From positions 62,001 to 126,000 of the forward strand of contig NZ_RPDI01000005.1 in NCBI RefSeq assembly GCF_003917135.1: a stretch of DNA of 64,000 nt, given 5' to 3'. The translations under genes and the position numbers were made by a program. The notes under the pieces were generated by a model. It was not told the origin of the DNA, made no database searches, and saw nothing but the letters and a program-made list of their open reading frames with translations. This DNA is from Leucobacter chromiireducens (lineage in GTDB: Bacteria > Actinomycetota > Actinomycetes > Actinomycetales > Microbacteriaceae). Positions 1 to 8,386 of the stretch are shown here, one piece after another (the stretch's first letter is position 1; the number at the start of each line of letters is the position of its first letter).

Positions 1-1
1 G

Positions 2-787
2 CTCACCGGCTTCGAGTTCGCGGGCGCCGGCACCGCGCCCGAGCTCGCTGGCGGCGCGCTCGAGGGCAAGGAACAGCGGTTCGGGATCGTGGGGTCGACG
101 CTGTTCGCGACCGCGACGACGGGCACAACGGGTGGCGCCGTGAACTCGATGCACGGCTCGTACACCGCGTTCGGTGGCCTGATGCTGATGTTCGACATGA
201 TGCTCGGCGAGGTGGCGCCAGGCGGCGCGGGATCCGGCATCTACACGATGCTCGTGCTCATGGTGATCGCCGTGTTCCTCACGGCGCTCCTGCTCGGTCG
301 CTCCCCCGTCTACCTCGGCAAGCGGCTCGGCACCAGGGAGATGCGGATCGTCAGCATCGCGATCCTCGTGATGCCGACGCTCGCGATCGGCGGGATCGCG
401 GTGGGCTTCGCGATCCCATCCGTGCAGGCGGAGATCGTCGCGAGCATGGGCAACGAGGGGTCGCACGGCCTCTCGGAGGTGCTCTACGCGTTCGTCTCGG
501 CCGCGATCAACAACGGCTCGGCGTTCGCCGGGCTGAGCGCGAACACGCCGCTCCTCAACGTCACGCTCGGCGTCGTGATCCTGCTCGGCCGGTTCATCCC
601 CATCGTGCTGGTGCTCGCGCTCGCCGGCTCGTTCTCGCTCCAGGGCAAGGCGGAGAGCACGCTCGAGCTCCCGCTCCACCGCCCGCAGTTTGTCGGCCTG
701 CTCGTTGGGCTCATCGTGTTCATCGCGGTGCCCATGTTCGTGCCGTACCTGCTGGCCGGCCCGTTCGCGGAAGGGTTCATGAGGTGA
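2..787 (+). CDS. kdpA: KdpA, potassium-transporting ATPase channel subunit (C-terminal part)
   Basis: The reading frame is open from the first bases of the window, so the N-terminal half of KdpA is missing; about 261 residues are visible. KdpA is the K+-selective channel-like subunit of the high-affinity KdpFABC pump in the plasma membrane. Diagnostic segments are EGKEQRFGI, the third selectivity-filter region TTGGAVNSMHGSY and the fourth filter region NNGSAFAGL, separated by hydrophobic membrane spans. The family usually has MHDS/MHDT where this protein has MHGS. The stop overlaps the start of kdpB by 4 nt (GTGA), so the two are translationally coupled. Identity is secure; only completeness is lacking. 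Confidence 0.96.
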   Translation, partial: LTGFEFAGAGTAPELAGGALEGKEQRFGIVGSTLFATATTGTTGGAVNSMHGSYTAFGGLMLMFDMMLGEVAPGGAGSGIYTMLVLMVIAVFLTALLLGRSPVYLGKRLGTREMRIVSIAILVMPTLAIGGIAVGFAIPSVQAEIVASMGNEGSHGLSEVLYAFVSAAINNGSAFAGLSANTPLLNVTLGVVILLGRFIPIVLVLALAGSFSLQGKAESTLELPLHRPQFVGLLVGLIVFIAVPMFVPYLLAGPFAEGFMR

Positions 788-2931
788 TCGACTCACTGCT
801 CGACCGGCTGCGCCTCGGCAGCGTGATCTCCCCGTCGGCGCTGCGCACCGTGCTCGTCGACGCGCTGCGGAAATTCGATCCGCGCTACCTCTGGCACAAC
901 CCGGTGCTGCTCATCACCGAGGCCGGCGCGGCGCTCACCACGCTGATCGCGATCGCGGAGCCCTTCGTTGGCGGTGCGCGGCCGTCCGGCGGCACGGTCC
1001 TCCCGCCCGGCTTCACCTGGGCGCTCGCCATCGGCTTCTGGGTGTGCCTCTTCACCGCGACGCTCGCCGAGTCGATCGCCGAGGGCCGCGGCCGCGCGGA
1101 GACCGCCTCGCTCCGGCAGGCGGCACGCAGCACCGTCGCGCGGCGCGTGGTCGGCTACGATCCCGCGCGGGATCGAGCGGCGCGCGGCGCCGAGCTCGAA
1201 GACGTCGACTCGCACGCCCTCCGCCCCGGCGACGTGGTCGTCGTCGAGGCCGGCGGCACCGTCCCCGCCGACGGTGAGGTGCTCTGGGGTGCCGCGGAGA
1301 TCGACGAATCGGAGTACACGGGGCACGCCGGCCCCGTGGTGCGCGAGGCCGGCGGCGACCGCACGGCGGTGATCGGCGGCACCCGCGACCTCGGCGGCCG
1401 CGTGGTGGTGCGCATCACGGCGTCGGTCGAGGCGAGCGCGTTCGAGCGCACCGTGCAGCTCGCCAGCAAGTCGCGCAGGCAGAAAGCCCCAATCGAGGTG
1501 GCGTTCAGCGCGCTGCTCGCCTCGTTCTCGCTGTCGTTCGTGATCGTGGCGCTCACCCTCAACTCAGCGGTCTCGCCCGTCGCGCCTCCCGTCTCGATCC
1601 CGGTGCTCGTCGCGCTGGTGATCTGCCTGATCCCCACCGAGATCGCCGCGCTCATGTCGGTGACCGGCATCGCCGGGATGTCGCAGCTGCTCCGCCGCGG
1701 GGTGCTCGTCACCTCGGCGAAGTCGCTCGAAACCGCCGGCGACATCACCACCGTGCTGCTCGACAAGACCGGAACGGTGACGCAGGGCAACCGCAGCGCG
1801 GTCGCGTTCCTGCCCATCACGGGGGTCGATCCCGGCGAGTTCATGCGCCTCGCCGCGCTCGCCTCGAGCGGGGATCCGACGCCCGAGGGGGCCTCGATCG
1901 TGCGCCTGGCGCTGGCCGGCGGCGCGGAGCCCGTCGGCCCGGAGCCCGACGACGCGGAGCCCATCGGAACCCCGGTCGTCTTCACCGCCGCATCGCGGAT
2001 CTCCGGGATCGACCTGCCGGACGGCACGAAGCTCCGCAAGGGCGCGACGAGCGCGGTGGCCGCGTGGCTGAAGCAGCAGGGCACCCAGCCGCCGCGCCAC
2101 GTCCTCGCCGAGCTGCAGGCGAGCACGCACGCGATCGCGAGCTCCGGCGGCACGCCGCTGATCATCGGCGCGAAGCCGGCGAACGGGCCCGGCCGAGCGC
2201 TCGGCGTGATCGAGCTCCGCGACACGATCAAGGCGTCGGTGCCCACCCGCGTGCGGAAGCTCCGTGAGCTCGGCATCCGCACGGTGATGGTCACGGGCGA
2301 CCACGAGCTGACCGCGCAGGCGATCAGCGCGGAGGCCGGCATCGACGAGTATGTCGGCAACTCGACGCCGGAGGACAAGCTCGCGGTGATCGTCCGCGAG
2401 CAGGAGGCCGGCCACCTCGTCGCCATGAGCGGCGACGGCGTGAACGACGCCCCGGCGCTCGCGCAGGCCGACATCGGGATCGCGATGAACACCGCGACCG
2501 CCGCGGCGAAGGCGTCGGCGAACATGATCATCCTCGACGACGATCCAGCGCACCTCGTCGACATCGTCGAGGTGGGGCGCCGCCAGATGGCCACGCGCGG
2601 GGCGCTCATGACGTTCAATCTCGCGAACGACCTGGTGCGCTACTTCACGCTGTTCCCCGCGCTCTTCGTCGGGGCGTTCCCCGGCCTCGCCGCGCTGAAC
2701 GTGCTGCAGCTGCACTCCCCGGCGTCAGCGATCCTCTCCACGGTGATCTTCAGCAGCCTGGTGATGGTCATCCTCATCCCGCTCGCGCTCATCGGGGTGC
2801 CGTATCGCAGCACCGGACCGCGCGGGGACCTCGCCCGCAACCTCATCGTCAACGGACTGAGCGGCGTGCTCGTCCCGATCATCGGCATCAAGCTCATCGA
2901 CCTGGTCGTGAGCCTGCTGCCCGGCTACTAG
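784..2931 (+). CDS. kdpB: KdpB, P-type ATPase catalytic subunit with altered TGES loop
   Basis: This is the 715-residue catalytic subunit of the Kdp pump, which hydrolyses ATP and drives K+ uptake. It starts at GTG overlapping the kdpA stop. The phosphorylation motif DKTGT is at residues 327-331, MVTGDHELTA and GDGVNDAP form the P-domain, and the C-terminal membrane part carries the KdpB-like stretch LNVLQLHSPASAILS. Two key places differ from the family. The actuator-domain loop normally TGES reads TGHA (residues 179-182), and the coupling dipole of membrane helix 5 (D583/K586 in E. coli) reads D616/R619. PTE replaces the usual PTT in the CLIPT membrane segment. The frame is intact, so this is a divergent subunit, not a pseudogene. 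Confidence 0.95.
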   Translation: MIDSLLDRLRLGSVISPSALRTVLVDALRKFDPRYLWHNPVLLITEAGAALTTLIAIAEPFVGGARPSGGTVLPPGFTWALAIGFWVCLFTATLAESIAEGRGRAETASLRQAARSTVARRVVGYDPARDRAARGAELEDVDSHALRPGDVVVVEAGGTVPADGEVLWGAAEIDESEYTGHAGPVVREAGGDRTAVIGGTRDLGGRVVVRITASVEASAFERTVQLASKSRRQKAPIEVAFSALLASFSLSFVIVALTLNSAVSPVAPPVSIPVLVALVICLIPTEIAALMSVTGIAGMSQLLRRGVLVTSAKSLETAGDITTVLLDKTGTVTQGNRSAVAFLPITGVDPGEFMRLAALASSGDPTPEGASIVRLALAGGAEPVGPEPDDAEPIGTPVVFTAASRISGIDLPDGTKLRKGATSAVAAWLKQQGTQPPRHVLAELQASTHAIASSGGTPLIIGAKPANGPGRALGVIELRDTIKASVPTRVRKLRELGIRTVMVTGDHELTAQAISAEAGIDEYVGNSTPEDKLAVIVREQEAGHLVAMSGDGVNDAPALAQADIGIAMNTATAAAKASANMIILDDDPAHLVDIVEVGRRQMATRGALMTFNLANDLVRYFTLFPALFVGAFPGLAALNVLQLHSPASAILSTVIFSSLVMVILIPLALIGVPYRSTGPRGDLARNLIVNGLSGVLVPIIGIKLIDLVVSLLPGY

Positions 2932-2939
2932 GGGGCGCC

Positions 2940-3581
2940 GTGACGCACACGATCTGGCGCAGGGCGGCCCCGCTGTGGACGGCGCTGCGCATCATGCTCA
3001 TCCTCACGCTGCTGCTCGGCATCGGCTACCCGCTGCTCATGCTCGGTGTGGGGCAGGGCCTCTTCCCGCAGCAGGCGAACGGCTCGCTCCTGCACGCGGC
3101 CGACGGCCGGGTGGCCGGCTCCGCGCTCATCGGACAGCGCTTCACCGACGACGCGGGAGCGCCGCTCCCCGAGTACTTCCAGCCCCGACCCTCCGCGGCG
3201 GGCGACAGCTACGACGCGCTGGCGTCCGCCGGCTCGAACCTCGGCCCGGAGAGCGCGGAGCTCGCCGCGCAGATCACGGAGCGCCGGCGCGAGGTCGCCG
3301 CGTTCAACGGCGTGCCGGCCACCGCGGTTCCGAGCGACGCCGTCACCGCGTCGGGGTCGGGCCTCGACCCGCACATCAGCGCGGCGTACGCGGCTGTGCA
3401 GGCCACGCGCGTCGCCGCGGCAAGCGGGCTCGGCGCCGAGACGGTCGCCGCGTGCGTCGCCGCGGCGACGAGCCAGCGCGACGCCGGGTATCTCGGCGAG
3501 CCGCGCGTCAACGTGGTGCAGCTGAACCTCGCGCTCGACGTACTCGCACACTCGCCTGAGGGGCGACCATGCGCAGGGTAG
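2940..3581 (+). CDS. kdpC: KdpC, potassium-transporting ATPase subunit C
   Basis: KdpC (213 aa) stabilises the KdpFABC complex and is anchored by one N-terminal membrane helix (about residues 15-38). Family marks are GSALIGQRF, YFQPRPSAAG, the segment SGSNLGP-like ASAGSNLGPES, and SGLDPHISAAYA. The usual motif after DPHIS has a few more residues (PEAA), so there is a small deletion here. It starts at GTG 8 nt after the kdpB stop with a GGGGG Shine-Dalgarno tract, and is the last gene of the operon. No kdpD/kdpE regulators are visible downstream. Confidence 0.93.
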   Translation: MTHTIWRRAAPLWTALRIMLILTLLLGIGYPLLMLGVGQGLFPQQANGSLLHAADGRVAGSALIGQRFTDDAGAPLPEYFQPRPSAAGDSYDALASAGSNLGPESAELAAQITERRREVAAFNGVPATAVPSDAVTASGSGLDPHISAAYAAVQATRVAAASGLGAETVAACVAAATSQRDAGYLGEPRVNVVQLNLALDVLAHSPEGRPCAG

Positions 3582-3614
3582 CCCGAGCCGCGGGAGTTCC
3601 TGACAACATAGCTA

Positions 3615-3628
3615 GTGATGCCCATCAC
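3615..3628 (+). promoter_or_regulatory. Operator-like palindrome GTGATG-CC-CATCAC
   Basis: A perfect 6-bp inverted repeat with a 2-bp centre lies 19 nt before the start of the isochorismatase-family gene, just upstream of its Shine-Dalgarno. Its position between kdpC and that gene suggests a repressor site for a separate promoter. The cognate regulator is unknown. Confidence 0.35.
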
Positions 3629-3646
3629 ACAGAGAGGACGACGACC

Positions 3647-4423
3647 ATGAGCGATTCCGCGCCCCTGGCCACCGACGCAGAGGTCAACGCACTCGCGGAG
3701 CACTACTACGGCACGCTGGGCGCGTGGGGGTACGCCGAGCCGCTGTCGCTCGACACTCGTGACACCGTGCTGCTGCTCGTCGATGTGCAGGAGCACCTGC
3801 GCAAGCCCGCGATCGTCGCCTCGCTGACGGCCACGGGGCTCTACCGGCCCGAGCTTGAGCCGGTGCTCGACGCGATGGAGGCGACGCTGGAGCGCGCGCT
3901 CGAGAACGTGAGCGCGGTGCTCGCGAAGTGCCGCGAGGTGGGGATCCGCCCCGTGCACGCCGGCATCCAGGCGCTCCTCGCCGACGCCGCCGACACCGGC
4001 GCGCTGCACCGCGCAGCCGGCATGCTCTACCCGCCGGGGTCCCCCGACTCGGAGTTCCTCGCGGCCGCGGCGCCGCTGCCCGGCGAGGCGGTGCTCACGA
4101 AGACCTGCTCCGGCGTGCACGTTGGCACCCACATCGACCAGCTGCTGCGCAACATGGGGGTACGGAACGTGCTCGTCGCCGGTTTCTACACCGACCAGTG
4201 CGTCAGCTCATCGGTGCGGGATCTCGCCGACCTCGGCTACCAGGTGAGCCTCGTCGAGGACGCCATGGGGGCGATGAGCCCGCAGCGCCACGCCCACGCC
4301 CTCGAGAGCATCAGGAAGCTGTACGCCAACTCCGAGACGACCGCCGAGCTGCTCGTCCGCCTCGAGGCGCTCGGCGAGGCGAACGCGCGGCGCGCGGAGC
4401 GCGGCGGCCGCCACCGGCACTAG
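3647..4423 (+). CDS. Isochorismatase-family cysteine hydrolase
   Basis: The 258-residue protein has the cysteine-hydrolase (isochorismatase-like) fold. The catalytic triad is visible: Asp46 in LLLVDVQEH, Lys152 in VLTKTCSG and Cys185 in TDQCVSSSVRDL. Members hydrolyse amides or ureas (nicotinamidase, N-carbamoyl compounds, biuret and similar) or isochorismate, and the substrate cannot be read from sequence. The start was set at the ATG with AGAGAGG upstream; the frame extends to 3569 but that part overlaps the kdpC end and looks untranslated. It follows kdp on the same strand but has its own palindrome at 3615. Confidence 0.85.
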   Translation: MSDSAPLATDAEVNALAEHYYGTLGAWGYAEPLSLDTRDTVLLLVDVQEHLRKPAIVASLTATGLYRPELEPVLDAMEATLERALENVSAVLAKCREVGIRPVHAGIQALLADAADTGALHRAAGMLYPPGSPDSEFLAAAAPLPGEAVLTKTCSGVHVGTHIDQLLRNMGVRNVLVAGFYTDQCVSSSVRDLADLGYQVSLVEDAMGAMSPQRHAHALESIRKLYANSETTAELLVRLEALGEANARRAERGGRHRH

Positions 4424-4456
4424 CCGCGAGCCCGGGCGCGCCTCGCCCACCAAACT

Positions 4457-4508
4457 GCAGCGAGTCTGATCCGCTTCCGCGCCCCGATACCGGCGCGGAC
4501 TCGATGCA
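4457..4508. repeat. Degenerate copy of the GTTTGATCCGG-type palindromic repeat
   Basis: The left arm GCAGCGAGTCTGATCCGC matches exactly the arm sequence of the repeats near 24.2 kb. The right half (GCGGACTCGATGCA) is decayed. It sits in the 100-nt gap between two convergent genes. It may act as a terminator or be a repeat remnant. Confidence 0.5.
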
Positions 4509-4523
4509 CCTCCCCGCGGTGGG

Positions 4524-5039
4524 CTAGTGGGTCACGATCGCCTTCGCGAGAATGATGATGATGCCAAACGACGCGGTCACGAGCGCGCCGCCGATGCGGG
4601 CAAGCGGCCGGGCGCCGAGCCGCACGTACGCGAGGTAGCCCAGCACGCCGAGCGCCGCAACGCAGACCCACATCGCGAGCCAGTTCGCTGCGCGATCGGG
4701 GAGCACGCCGAACACCCCGAGGAGCAGCGCCGCCGCGGGAAACACCGTCGCCGCGAGCATGCCGCGCGCCTCACGCGCCGCGTGCCCGACCGTGTGCCGC
4801 AGCTGCCGCGGAGCGCCGAGCTCGTCGGCCCGGCCGTGCCCGGCGACGATGCTCGAGTACACGTGCGCGAGCCAGAACACCGCGACCGTCACCGCGACGA
4901 AGAGCAGCACACGGAACGAGGTCGCACCCGCACTGCTCGCGGTCGCGATGAGGCCGGACACGAGGATCAGGCCATACACGCCCTGCTCGGTGGCGAGGTG
5001 CCTGGCGAACTCGATCGTGCCGTTCTGCGGTGTTGACAT
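4524..5039 (-). CDS. Small integral membrane protein, function unknown
   Basis: This 171-residue protein has about five hydrophobic segments (roughly 19-38, 43-62, 93-113, 117-140, 150-168), a short cytoplasmic N-terminus and no recognisable catalytic motif. Its composition (many Ala, Val, Leu, Gly) and the conserved-looking HVYSSIVAGHG after the second helix suggest a conserved actinobacterial hypothetical membrane protein. It stands alone, convergent with the isochorismatase gene, and only 23 nt downstream of the LuxR-type regulator on the same strand, so co-transcription is possible. Confidence 0.7.
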   Translation of the reverse strand: MSTPQNGTIEFARHLATEQGVYGLILVSGLIATASSAGATSFRVLLFVAVTVAVFWLAHVYSSIVAGHGRADELGAPRQLRHTVGHAAREARGMLAATVFPAAALLLGVFGVLPDRAANWLAMWVCVAALGVLGYLAYVRLGARPLARIGGALVTASFGIIIILAKAIVTH

Positions 5040-5062
5040 GGCGCCAGTCTATTGGGCTCGTG

Positions 5063-7696
5063 TCACCCGTCGACGCGGTGCCGGATCGCCTCGCGGCGCG
5101 AGCTGACGCCGAGCTTTCGGTAGATGGCGCGCTGGTGCGAGCGCACCGTGTTCACCGAGAGGTGCAGCGCCGCGGCGATCTCCTCGGCGGTGAGCCGCGT
5201 CGCGAGGTAGCCGAACACCTCGCGCTCGCGCCGCGACAGCGTGACCGCGGGGCCGCCTGCCAGATCGCCGGCCTGCGGCGCGGCGAGCAGCTCCGCGATG
5301 AACACCTCGTGCGCGCTCCCCCACGCCGCGTGCTGCCCCAGCAGCTCGCGCGTCGCCTCGACGGGGACGCGGAACGGGCGGCGAATCCGCTCGGGTGCCG
5401 CGCCGGTGAGCGCGCGCTCCAGCATGCGGTGGGCCACCTCGGTGCGCCCGCGCTGCCACGCGACCGTCGCGACGAGCACCTGCGACCAGGCGTGCACCGG
5501 CGGGATCAGTTCGGCACGCGCGATCCCGCGCAGCAGTTCCAGCGCGTCGTCTGGGCGGCCGAGCTGCACGGCGAGGTCGGCCCCGATCACGCGCGCGATC
5601 GGCACGCTGTCGAACTCCCCGAGCCGCGCGAGCTCGCGGAGCGCGCCTGGGCGATCGCCGAGCAGGACCCGCAGACTCGCCTGCGCGACGGCGAGGTAGG
5701 CCGGCCACGGCACGCCGTGGCGGTCGACGCGGCTCACGCTCATGAGCATCGCCTCGGCCTCCGGCACGAGCGCGCGCTCCCCCAGCCCGGCGACCGCGAG
5801 CGCGAAGTAGACGCGTCCGAGCGCCGCGTACGAGGCGTCGTGGCCGCCCTGCGCGTGAAGCTCTCTCGCGAGGCGGAGCACGTCGGTGAGCTCATCGCGC
5901 CAGTATGCGACGAGGATCGCCGCCATCGTGTCGATGCCGCCGTCGTAGACGCCCCACTCGGTGAGCGCCGCGCCGATCCGCGCGTTCCCCCCGGCGCCAA
6001 GCACCTGCTCGGCGGCCCCGAGCCGACCCCCGAACGCGAGCGCGAAGGCGAGGTTCGCGTTCGCGCGCCCCGCGAGCACCTCAGCGCCCGAGCGCCGGGC
6101 GAGCGCGCTCGAGGTGCGCAGCAGCTCGACCGCGCGCACCGGATCGCGGCGCAGCCGCAGCTCCGTCCAGCCGAGCAGGAACGCGCCGTGCGCGTACGTC
6201 GTTTGGCTCAGCTCCGCGTGCTCGAGCACCGCGCTCACCTCGTCGGCTGCGGCGCGCACGGTCTCGGGGCCCTCCGCGAGGAAGAGCCGCGCGAAGGCGC
6301 GCGTCGGCGCGGCCGTCGCGCGCTCGGCGGCGCTCAGTCGCTCCCATCGGGTGTCCGCGTACCCCGCGAGCCGCACGGCGCCGGCGCGGTCACCCTCGAC
6401 GTCGAGGCACGCGGCGCGGATCCACAGCATCGAGACGTGCTCGCTCCACGGTTCAGGGAGCCGCCCGCAGCGCTCCGCCAGCACGGACGCGGAGCCGCCG
6501 ATGATGAGCTGCAGCCAGCGCGACTCGATGATCTCGGCGGCCCGGTCGGGGCGCTCCGCGGCGAGCGCGTGGCGCGCGGCCTCCGCGGGGTAGACGTCGG
6601 CGAGGAGGCTCGCGGCGACGAGCTGGCAGCGCGCGGCCTCGGCCGGGTCGGTGCGGCGGAGCACGCCGCGGCAGAGCCGGGCGAAGAGTGCGTGCCAGCG
6701 GTAGATCACCGGGTCGTCGTCGCGCTGATACGCGTCGAGGAAGAGGCCGAGCGCGCGGCACTCCTCGAGGAGCACGTGCGCGTCGGTGCGCCCGCTGAGC
6801 GCGTTCGCCAGCGTGACCGTGAAGCGCTCGCAGGTCGCGGCGCGCAGCACGAAGTCGCGGAGTTCCTGGCGCAGCGCCGCGAGCACGCGACGCTCAACAT
6901 AGCTGGCGAGCAGGCCGTCCGAGGCCTCGGGCTGCGGTGCGTGCTCGCCCGGCTGGAGGCTCTGCTGCTGCAGCGCGAAGCCGAGCGCGACCGGCCAGCC
7001 CCCGGTGTCCTCCCAGCGCTGCGCGAACGCATCGGCGTCTGGCGAGGCCCCGTCAGCACGAGCCGCGTCGGCGAGCTGGTTTGCCTCCGCCGCGGAGAAC
7101 GCGAGGGTGTCCCGAGTGATGGCGGCGGCGCGGCCGGTCGCGAGCTCCTCCGCGAAGAGTTCGCGCACGCTGTGCGCGCCGGCGAGGATCATGCGGAGCC
7201 TGCCGCCTGCGCCGAGCAGCAGGGTGCGGAGCACCTCGGTGCATGCCCCGGCGCGCAGGTGCTGCGCGTCGTCGACGATCAGCGTGGTGGGGGCCGCGGC
7301 GTCAGCGACCGCCGCGAGGATCGCGCGCTGGACGAGCGCGAGGTCGGCGTTCCCTGCCGGGCCGGGGGCGCGCGGCGTCGTGGTGGGGGTCGCGCCAGTG
7401 GTGCTCTGCATCACTGCAGCGAGCACGCCGGTCAGCAGGGCGCCCGGGGCTCCCTCGTCCCCGGTGAGCGCGAGCCACGCCTTCGGCCCCGATCCGGCGG
7501 TCTGCGCCCAGGCGCTGAGCGCGGTGGTCTTGCCGTAGCCGGCTGGCGCCTCGACGATCGTGAGCTCCTGCGCGGCGACGCACGCGTCGAGCGCCGCGGA
7601 GATTCGGGGTCGTTCGAGCACGCCGCGTCGCGGCCGCGGCGGCGCCGTGAGAAACCACGGTGCGACCAGCTCTGCAGATGCAGGAATTGCCCCCAT
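5063..7696 (-). CDS. LuxR-family transcriptional regulator with N-terminal MalT-like ATPase
   Basis: The 877-residue protein has a STAND/MalT-type NTPase at the N-terminus: Walker A EAPAGYGKTTAL (about 49-60) and Walker B TTLIVDDAQHL. A long helical-repeat (TPR-like) middle follows, and a C-terminal LuxR helix-turn-helix (SRREREVFGYLATRLTAEEI...VRSHQRAIYRKL, last 60 residues). Such LAL regulators activate transcription after ligand and ATP binding. The ATG at 7696 was chosen because AGGA lies 8 nt upstream; the frame extends to 7999, but that part is antisense to the lipoprotein gene. The target genes are not evident from the neighbourhood. Confidence 0.88.
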   Translation of the reverse strand: MGAIPASAELVAPWFLTAPPRPRRGVLERPRISAALDACVAAQELTIVEAPAGYGKTTALSAWAQTAGSGPKAWLALTGDEGAPGALLTGVLAAVMQSTTGATPTTTPRAPGPAGNADLALVQRAILAAVADAAAPTTLIVDDAQHLRAGACTEVLRTLLLGAGGRLRMILAGAHSVRELFAEELATGRAAAITRDTLAFSAAEANQLADAARADGASPDADAFAQRWEDTGGWPVALGFALQQQSLQPGEHAPQPEASDGLLASYVERRVLAALRQELRDFVLRAATCERFTVTLANALSGRTDAHVLLEECRALGLFLDAYQRDDDPVIYRWHALFARLCRGVLRRTDPAEAARCQLVAASLLADVYPAEAARHALAAERPDRAAEIIESRWLQLIIGGSASVLAERCGRLPEPWSEHVSMLWIRAACLDVEGDRAGAVRLAGYADTRWERLSAAERATAAPTRAFARLFLAEGPETVRAAADEVSAVLEHAELSQTTYAHGAFLLGWTELRLRRDPVRAVELLRTSSALARRSGAEVLAGRANANLAFALAFGGRLGAAEQVLGAGGNARIGAALTEWGVYDGGIDTMAAILVAYWRDELTDVLRLARELHAQGGHDASYAALGRVYFALAVAGLGERALVPEAEAMLMSVSRVDRHGVPWPAYLAVAQASLRVLLGDRPGALRELARLGEFDSVPIARVIGADLAVQLGRPDDALELLRGIARAELIPPVHAWSQVLVATVAWQRGRTEVAHRMLERALTGAAPERIRRPFRVPVEATRELLGQHAAWGSAHEVFIAELLAAPQAGDLAGGPAVTLSRREREVFGYLATRLTAEEIAAALHLSVNTVRSHQRAIYRKLGVSSRREAIRHRVDG

Positions 7697-7757
7697 GCGC
7701 TGCATCCTAGCAACGTCGGTGCCAGGGCTCAGCGCATGGGGGCTGCTCCGCGCGGAA

Positions 7758-8177
7758 CTAGTTGCAGCTGAGCGCCTCGTCGAGCTGCGCCTGGGTGGCC
7801 TCGAGCTCGCCAAGCTGCGGCTGCAGCGAGCGCACCGCTTCCGGGATCGTGAGCTCGGGGTCGACGTTCTCGACCGCCGCGGTGAACTCGTCGACCGCGT
7901 CCTGCACCGCGGCGACGCGGTCCGCCGCGACCGTGTCGAGCGACTCGGCGAGCTGCTTCGCGCTCTCCTGCACCTGGTCGCGTGCGTCGGTGATCTCACC
8001 GATCGTCGAGTCGGTGCTGAGGCTGCTCTTCGCCTCGGCGACCGTTGCCGAGAACGCGTCGAAGGCGGTGCACGCCGACGCCTCGTTCGCTGCGGGGTCG
8101 GCGCTGCAGCCGGTCAGCAGCGCCACGCCGGCGCCGAGGACGAGGGCGGAGGAAATGAGGGAGCGGGGTGTGCGCAT
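7758..8177 (-). CDS. Small secreted lipoprotein, helical
   Basis: The 139-residue protein starts with a lipoprotein signal peptide (MRTPRSL..., lipobox LLTGC, Cys25) followed by a helical region rich in Ala, Glu, Asp and Gln with heptad-like spacing. It would be anchored on the outside of the membrane. A GAGAAAGA Shine-Dalgarno precedes the ATG; the longer reading frame to 8411 runs through an intergenic control region and is not used. No enzymatic motif is visible. It ends 61 nt before the LuxR-type regulator, same strand, so the two may be transcribed together. Confidence 0.75.
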   Translation of the reverse strand: MRTPRSLISSALVLGAGVALLTGCSADPAANEASACTAFDAFSATVAEAKSSLSTDSTIGEITDARDQVQESAKQLAESLDTVAADRVAAVQDAVDEFTAAVENVDPELTIPEAVRSLQPQLGELEATQAQLDEALSCN

Positions 8178-8274
8178 GCTGGTGGTCTTTCTCTCGAAGC
8201 TGGAGCGTCTCACGCCGATCCTCGGCCACCGGGACGTCGCCTGGCGAGCCGCGCACCGCAACGCACCGGGAAAT

Positions 8275-8291
8275 TCACCCGTGACGGATGA
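8275..8291. promoter_or_regulatory. Operator-like palindrome, site A (TCACCC-N5-GGATGA)
   Basis: This 17-bp imperfect palindrome preceded by AATT lies between the divergent lipoprotein and SulP genes. It matches sites at 8318, 10119 and 12517 (consensus TCACCM-N5-KGATGA). Its centre is 43 bp from the neighbouring site, about four helical turns. Confidence 0.5.
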
Positions 8292-8317
8292 GGTTCGCGC
8301 GCGCCGCCTCCTCACCC

Positions 8318-8334
8318 TCACCAACCGGGGATGA
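8318..8334. promoter_or_regulatory. Operator-like palindrome, site B (TCACCA-N5-GGATGA)
   Basis: Second copy of the motif, in inverted orientation relative to site A, followed by ATTC. It lies 52 nt before the SulP start codon. With flanks it matches the site at 10119 in 19 of 22 positions. Confidence 0.55.
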
Positions 8335-8386
8335 ATTCGGCCGCGGGGGCTCGCCGCCTGGCCGCCCGTCCGGAAGAGTCGGCAGC

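Noticed and set aside
793-1326. Long antisense and alternate-frame open frames across kdpB and other genes
   Set aside because: High GC leaves few stop codons in other frames; these predicted proteins are Arg/Ala/Pro-rich with no family motifs and lie fully inside clear genes.
5030-7771. 913-residue frame on the plus strand antisense to the LuxR-type regulator
   Set aside because: Arg/Glu/Gly-rich composition without domains; the minus strand has clear Walker and LuxR motifs.
7697-7999. N-terminal extension of the LuxR-type regulator into the lipoprotein gene region
   Set aside because: The extension is Arg/Ser-rich without homology and overlaps the lipoprotein gene; a ribosome-binding site supports the ATG at 7696.
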